Source: Acidimicrobiales bacterium | GTDB taxonomy: Bacteria; Actinomycetota; Acidimicrobiia; Acidimicrobiales; SZUA-35 | Length of the DNA: 64,000 nucleotides | Assembly (NCBI GenBank): GCA_020630195.1 | Contig: JAHDBV010000001.1 | Span: 4,506-68,505, forward strand | Reading direction: 5' to 3' | Shown: piece by piece, positions 59,618 to 64,000 of the stretch | Layout: the number at the start of each line of letters is the position of its first letter | Numbering within the stretch: the stretch's first letter is position 1 | Notes under the pieces: model-generated | Told to the model about the DNA's origin: nothing | Databases searched by the model: none | Seen by the model: the letters and a program-made list of their open reading frames with translations, nothing else | Program-made: the position numbers and the translations under genes

Positions 59618-60940
59618 TCAGGCCCCGCCCGCTGCGTCGAGGCGCGAGTCCGTCGCTGCGTCGAGGCGCAGACGAATGCTGGTGGCGTGGGCGTCGAGCC
59701 CCTCGGTGTCGGCCAGTGCGATCACATGAGGACCCATCCGGCGGATGCCCTCGTCGGTGATCGACACGATGTGGTGGTCCTTCACGAAGTCGCCGACCGT
59801 CAACGCCGAGGCGAACCGGGCCGAGCCGTAGGTCGGGAGCACGTGCGACGGACCGGCCACGTAGTCCCCCACCGAGGCCGGGGCCGCATTGCCACAGAAG
59901 ATGGCGCCGGCGTTGCGGACCCGTTCGGCAAGCGCTTCGGCATCGCGACACTGGAACTCGAGATGTTCCGGCGCGATCGCATCGGCCACGGCGAGCGCGG
60001 CTTCCGGATCGTCGACGAGGGCGACGTACCCACCGGCGGCCAGCGTCGCCCGGATGTCATCGGCCCGGGGGGCCGCGGCGAGCAGGTCGTCTCCGGCGGC
60101 ACACACCGCGTCGGCCACGGCCTCGTCCCACGTCACGAGCCAGGCGAGGCCGTCGGGGCCGTGCTCGGCCTGCACCATGACGTCGATGGCGGCATAGGCG
60201 GGCACCGCGGTGTCGTCGGCGACGACCACCACCTCGGACGGTCCGGCGAACGCCGCCGCCACGCCGACGTCGCCGGCGACCTGTTGCTTGGCGAGCGCCA
60301 CGAACACGTTGCCGGGTCCGGCGATCACGTCGACCGGGGCGATCGACTCGGTGCCGTAGGCCATCGCGGCGATGGCCTGGGCGCCGCCCACGGCGTAGAC
60401 CTCGTCGACCCCGGCGAGCCGGGCGGCGGCGAGCACCGACGACGACACCGCGCCGGTCGCGCGATCGGGCGGGACACACAGCGCGATCGACTCGACCCCG
60501 GCCACCCGGGCCGGCACCGCGGTCATGATCACGGTCGACGGGTACTCGGCACGTCCACCGGGCACGTAGAGCCCGGCACGATCGATCGGCCGCTGGTAGG
60601 CCCGGATCCGCATCCCCGGCGACTCGATGACCTCCTCGGCCCGCACCTGGTGGCGGTGGAAGGCCTCGACGGCCTCGATCGAGGCGTCGATCGCCGCCCG
60701 CAGCTCCGGGCTCAGCGCGGCGACGGCCGCGTCGAGCTCGGCGTCGGGCACCCGCAGCGTGTCGAGATCGACACCGTCGAACCTCGCGGTGAGCTCACGC
60801 AGCACGGCATCACCCTCGGCCCGGACCCGGGCGATGATGTCGGCCACCACCTGCACGGGATCGTCACCGTCGAGGGTCGGCCGCGGCAACAGATGGGCGA
60901 CGTTCGTCCCCTGGCCGGTCAGATCGAGACGGTTCAGCAT
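59618..60940 (-). CDS. hisD: Histidinol dehydrogenase
   Basis: GLYVPGGRAEYPSTVIMTAVPARVAGV, GPGNVFVALAKQQVAGDVGVAAAFAGPSEVVVVAD, VGDYVAGPSHVLPTYGSARFASAL. Confidence 0.97.
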   Translation of the reverse strand: MLNRLDLTGQGTNVAHLLPRPTLDGDDPVQVVADIIARVRAEGDAVLRELTARFDGVDLDTLRVPDAELDAAVAALSPELRAAIDASIEAVEAFHRHQVRAEEVIESPGMRIRAYQRPIDRAGLYVPGGRAEYPSTVIMTAVPARVAGVESIALCVPPDRATGAVSSSVLAAARLAGVDEVYAVGGAQAIAAMAYGTESIAPVDVIAGPGNVFVALAKQQVAGDVGVAAAFAGPSEVVVVADDTAVPAYAAIDVMVQAEHGPDGLAWLVTWDEAVADAVCAAGDDLLAAAPRADDIRATLAAGGYVALVDDPEAALAVADAIAPEHLEFQCRDAEALAERVRNAGAIFCGNAAPASVGDYVAGPSHVLPTYGSARFASALTVGDFVKDHHIVSITDEGIRRMGPHVIALADTEGLDAHATSIRLRLDAATDSRLDAAGGA

Positions 60941-61005
60941 CGGTGTCCTCCAGCCGGACTCGTGCGGGGTTCCACGAGGTCGGGGTACGAGGCGAAGTGT
61001 CGCAT
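60934..61005 (-). CDS. Candidate 23-codon upstream ORF overlapping hisD start
   Basis: MRHFASYPDLVEPRTSPAGGHRC*; stop overlaps hisD start (ATGCTGA); ATG about 15 nt below a -10-like TACCGT. Confidence 0.35.
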   Translation of the reverse strand: MRHFASYPDLVEPRTSPAGGHRC

Positions 61006-61064
61006 CGCTCCGACGTCCTTACGGTACCGGGCAGCCCTGTTCGCTTCGACGGAGTTCTGACGCC

Positions 61065-61250
61065 GTGAGCCTCGACGCCGCATCCCTGTCCTCGATCGCC
61101 TGGTCGCTCGAGGATCTCACCCGCCGCATCTCGGAGATGACCGGCACGCTCGACGAAGAAGACGAGTTCGGACTCGAGATGCTCGAGGTCGAACGGCTGC
61201 TCCAGGGGGCGGGCCGGCGCCTCGACCGGATCTCCCGCCGGATCTCCTAG
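61065..61250 (+). CDS. Small hypothetical protein
   Basis: VSLDAASLSSIAWSLEDLTRRISEMTGTLDEEDEFGLEMLEVERLLQGAGRRLDRISRRIS; SD-like ggag upstream. Confidence 0.5.
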   Translation: MSLDAASLSSIAWSLEDLTRRISEMTGTLDEEDEFGLEMLEVERLLQGAGRRLDRISRRIS

Positions 61251-61326
61251 AAGAAATCCACGAGACCCGGGAGGGTTTCGTCCACCCGGCCGCACCAGGG
61301 GGTATGGCGCAGCCGAGGACGGAACC

Positions 61327-61938
61327 GTGAACGGAACGATCGAGATGGCATCAGGCAGTCCCCCCGACCCGGGAGCCGACCTCGTCGGGCTGGCCCGCGG
61401 AGGCGACGCGGATGCCGTCGTGGCCCTCATTCGGCGATGCTCCGCCCGGATCGCCGCCGGGATCGAGATCGCCGGCGTCGCACGACACGACGCCGACCAC
61501 GACGATGCCCACAACCAGGCGTTGTTCGAGATCTGGCAACGCATCGACACGCTCCGTGACGACGACGCCGTGTGCGGCTGGATGCACCGCATCGCCCGCC
61601 GCACCGCCGCGAGCCGCATCATCGATCCGGCGATCCGACACCGCCGCCGGGCCGAGCGGGTCGCCGCGCTCGAACCCCGACGGACCGAACCCGGGCCGGG
61701 CGAGGCCGTCGCCCGCCGGGATCTGCTCGGTGCCGTCTTGGGGCGGCTGAGCCTCGAGCACCGTGAGGTACTCGTGCTGCGGTTCCTCGAGGGCCACTCC
61801 GAAGCCGAGACCGCCGAGCTGCTCGGGATCGGCACCAAGACCGTGAGCAGCCGAACCACGCGGGCCAAGCGGGCCGCACTGACCGCGCTCGACGAGCTGG
61901 AGCGCGACACCGACGAGACGACCGGGACCGAACGATGA
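61327..61938 (+). CDS. ECF-type RNA polymerase sigma factor
   Basis: DAHNQALFEIWQRIDTLRDDDAVCGWMHRIARRTAASRIID...VLGRLSLEHREVLVLRFLEGHSEAETAELLGIGTKTVSSRTTRAKRAAL. Confidence 0.87.
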   Translation: MNGTIEMASGSPPDPGADLVGLARGGDADAVVALIRRCSARIAAGIEIAGVARHDADHDDAHNQALFEIWQRIDTLRDDDAVCGWMHRIARRTAASRIIDPAIRHRRRAERVAALEPRRTEPGPGEAVARRDLLGAVLGRLSLEHREVLVLRFLEGHSEAETAELLGIGTKTVSSRTTRAKRAALTALDELERDTDETTGTER

Positions 61939-63734
61939 ACGACGAGACCACCCTGCAGCTGACCGACGACGAAGAACGACGCTTCGCCGAACTGTTCGAC
62001 GAGCCCACACGGCTCGACCTCGGCGACCGCTGGGAGCCCGTGCTCCGGGCCGCCATCGCCCGCGACGGGGCCCCCGAGAACCAGGACCGGGTCGACGTGC
62101 TCGACCTCACGGCCGCCCGGGAACGGCGGAGCGCTCGATCACCCCGGTGGTTCGCCGCAGCCGCGGCCGCCCTGGCCGTCGTGGTCGGCGTCGCCGCCGT
62201 CGGGCTCCGTGGCGTCGGGGGTCCCTCGACCGAGCAGGTCGAGGTCCTCGCACCGTCACGACAGATCGCCGCACCCGCGGTGGCCGACCTCGACCTCCCG
62301 GCGGACACGGTCGGGGTGACCGTGCTCGGCGAGGAGATCGTCGCCGTGGCTGAGACGGCATCGAGCACGATGCTCCGGGTCCGCACCGACGGCGCGTGGG
62401 TGGAGCGGTCCGAACTCGACCTCGTCGACGCCCAACTCCTGGTCGACGGTGATCAGTGGGTCATCGCCGGCGTCGACGCGACCACCCGGGTCGAGCGACC
62501 CGGAGTCGAGGGCACGTTCCTCGCCACCAGCCTCGTGGTCGCCACCAGCCTCGACGCGGGGGTCACCTGGACCTCGATGCCGATCGTTCCGGAGCAGATC
62601 GCCGTGCGGGACCAGATCGTCCTCGACGCCTTCCCCGAGGGCAGCCGGACCATCATCCGGGACCTGACGCTCGCCACCCACGACGGCACCGTCGCCGTGT
62701 TGTACGACACCGCCGTGCACGTCGACCTGACCGCGACCGCCCGGGCGGCGGGCCTCGTGGAGGCCGACGACACCGTGGTCTTCGTCGCCGAGGGCGGCTT
62801 CGATGTCTCGACCGTCGTGGTCGGGCCGGGTCGACCCGGTCCGATCGACGTGGCGCCCGCCGTCGTCGGGACGACGCGGACCGGCCTCGACGCCCTGTTC
62901 GCCGAGGTGACCGCCTCCCGCTTCCACCTCGTCGTCGGTGATGGCGGTGACCTCACCGAGGTCGAGCTGCCGGGGGTGCTCGGCAACGAACCGTTCACCT
63001 TCGACGAGTGGCGGGCCTCGATGCTCGGAGCCGACGACGACGGCTTCGTCGTGAGCGACCTCAACGGCAACCAGGCATTCCGCTCGGCCGACGGTCGGAA
63101 CTGGACCGCCACCGAGCTCGAGCCGCCCGTGCTCGATCTCGGGAACGGCTGGGCGGTGTCGTTCGACGACGACGGCGAGGTCCGCCAGTCGATCGACGGT
63201 GGCCCGTTCCGCCGGATTCCCGTGCCGACCGACTCGACGACGGTGGCGGCCCTGGCCCCGACGTCGTTCGGCGGTGCGGTCGTGTGGCAGGACGTGCCGT
63301 CCATCGTGCGGGGCCTGCTCGACGCCCGTGTGGTGTCGAACGGCTGGCTCATCGAGCGGACGATCACCGGTGGCCTCGTGTTCACCGGGCCGGACGGCGA
63401 GTCGTTCTCCCCGCCGAACGGGACCGGCCAGTTCGACGGCGGGTTCGTGGTCACCGATCTCGACGGCACCGTGCAGGTCTTCGACGACACCGGCGACCGG
63501 GTCGTGTTCGCCGAGCGCGACGACTTCCGGGTCGACGTGGAGGGGCTGCGACCCTCGGAGCAGTTCGTCGGCTGGTCGACCGACGGGGCCGACTGGCGCT
63601 ACGCCGAGATCGACGCGCTGGAGCCGGGGCTGTGGGGCTACACCGAGACCCCCGAAGGGCTGCTCGGGTTCGAGGTACTCCGGGCCGACCGGGCCGTGCT
63701 CATCGAGTGGCCCGACGAGTACGCCGGCAACTAG
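61935..63734 (+). CDS. Single-TM protein with large extracytoplasmic domain, overlapping the ECF sigma gene (candidate anti-sigma)
   Basis: Cytoplasmic N-terminus, TM WFAAAAAALAVVVGVAAVGLRGV, ~500 aa outside; ATGA overlap with sigma gene. Confidence 0.7.
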   Translation: MNDETTLQLTDDEERRFAELFDEPTRLDLGDRWEPVLRAAIARDGAPENQDRVDVLDLTAARERRSARSPRWFAAAAAALAVVVGVAAVGLRGVGGPSTEQVEVLAPSRQIAAPAVADLDLPADTVGVTVLGEEIVAVAETASSTMLRVRTDGAWVERSELDLVDAQLLVDGDQWVIAGVDATTRVERPGVEGTFLATSLVVATSLDAGVTWTSMPIVPEQIAVRDQIVLDAFPEGSRTIIRDLTLATHDGTVAVLYDTAVHVDLTATARAAGLVEADDTVVFVAEGGFDVSTVVVGPGRPGPIDVAPAVVGTTRTGLDALFAEVTASRFHLVVGDGGDLTEVELPGVLGNEPFTFDEWRASMLGADDDGFVVSDLNGNQAFRSADGRNWTATELEPPVLDLGNGWAVSFDDDGEVRQSIDGGPFRRIPVPTDSTTVAALAPTSFGGAVVWQDVPSIVRGLLDARVVSNGWLIERTITGGLVFTGPDGESFSPPNGTGQFDGGFVVTDLDGTVQVFDDTGDRVVFAERDDFRVDVEGLRPSEQFVGWSTDGADWRYAEIDALEPGLWGYTETPEGLLGFEVLRADRAVLIEWPDEYAGN

Positions 63735-63746
63735 CCGGACACAGGG

Positions 63747-63869
63747 GAGAAAAAGCACCGGAGAAAAAGCACCGGCCGTCGTTCGCCTCGCTGGCGCTCG
63801 GCTCACTCACCGAGTTGCTCGCCGGGGCTCGCAACTCGCATCGCATGGCTGTGGCGAAAAAGCACCGGC
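63747..63869. repeat. GAAAAAGCACCGG direct repeats (3 copies) flanking a ~80-bp hairpin-containing segment
   Basis: gaaaaagcaccgg at 63749, 63763 and 63856; between copies 2 and 3 lies GAGTTGC-N12-GCAACTC. Confidence 0.6.
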
Positions 63870-63888
63870 GCCCTCCGAGGAGGGCGCC
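63857..63888 (-). terminator. Minus-strand intrinsic terminator
   Basis: Minus strand GGCGCCCTCCTCGGAGGGCGCC followed by GGTGCTTTTT. Confidence 0.75.
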
Positions 63889-63925
63889 GGCGGCGCGACG
63901 CGGGCGGCGGATCCCATCGTCGCAG

Positions 63926-64000
63926 CTACCAGGTGGCGGGAACCTGGCTGCGGCCAAGGTAAACCAGCGTCGGGGGCGAGTGGGTGACCTCACCCACCTT
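63926..64000 (-). CDS. 3' end of a CDS entering from the right edge
   Basis: Minus frame from 64000: KVGEVTHSPPTLVYLGRSQVPATW*; followed about 40 nt later by the minus-strand terminator. Confidence 0.4.
   Translation of the reverse strand, partial: KVGEVTHSPPTLVYLGRSQVPATW

Noticed and set aside
63700-63993. 97-aa minus ORF at the right edge
   Set aside because: Spans terminator hairpin and direct repeats; the better supported reading is the 3' end KVGEVTHSPPTLVYLGRSQVPATW* plus terminator.

Overview
High-GC actinobacterial chromosomal window; codon usage and gene content suggest an Acidimicrobiia-like organism (inference, not tested). It is mostly housekeeping: acyl-CoA carboxylase/TetR, a two-component system beside a ferric-reductase/ApbE locus, polA, an ANTAR regulator, tRNA-Leu(CAA), a FAS-II cluster (fabD-fabH-fabG-acpP-fabF, with fabZ opposite), HU, a globin, a sigma/anti-sigma pair, leuA, scattered trpF/trpC/trpE, and a hisDCBHAF operon. 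The main accessory block is 20.9-39.8 kb. It encodes two giant LAFTG-anchored SdrD-B/DUF11-type surface proteins, a DUF389 membrane protein, a DUF3179 lipoprotein, and a Flp-type pilin fused to a DUF642/choice-of-anchor-like domain. Strongest non-coding signals: (1) a perfect actinobacterial LexA/SOS box on a leaderless promoter of a DUF222-HNH gene; (2) a TAnnnT-N5-8-[AG]TG architecture at about 16 starts, implying widespread leaderless transcription; (3) a Leu-rich leader peptide and hairpin before leuA; (4) two oppositely oriented triplets of CTGA(A/G)G hexamers in the ferric-reductase divergent promoter; (5) an 18-bp perfect palindrome before the TetR gene; (6) a 12-bp palindrome supplying overlapping divergent -10 elements. 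No CRISPR array, IS element or prophage was seen. All similarity calls are from reading protein sequence; no database search was run.
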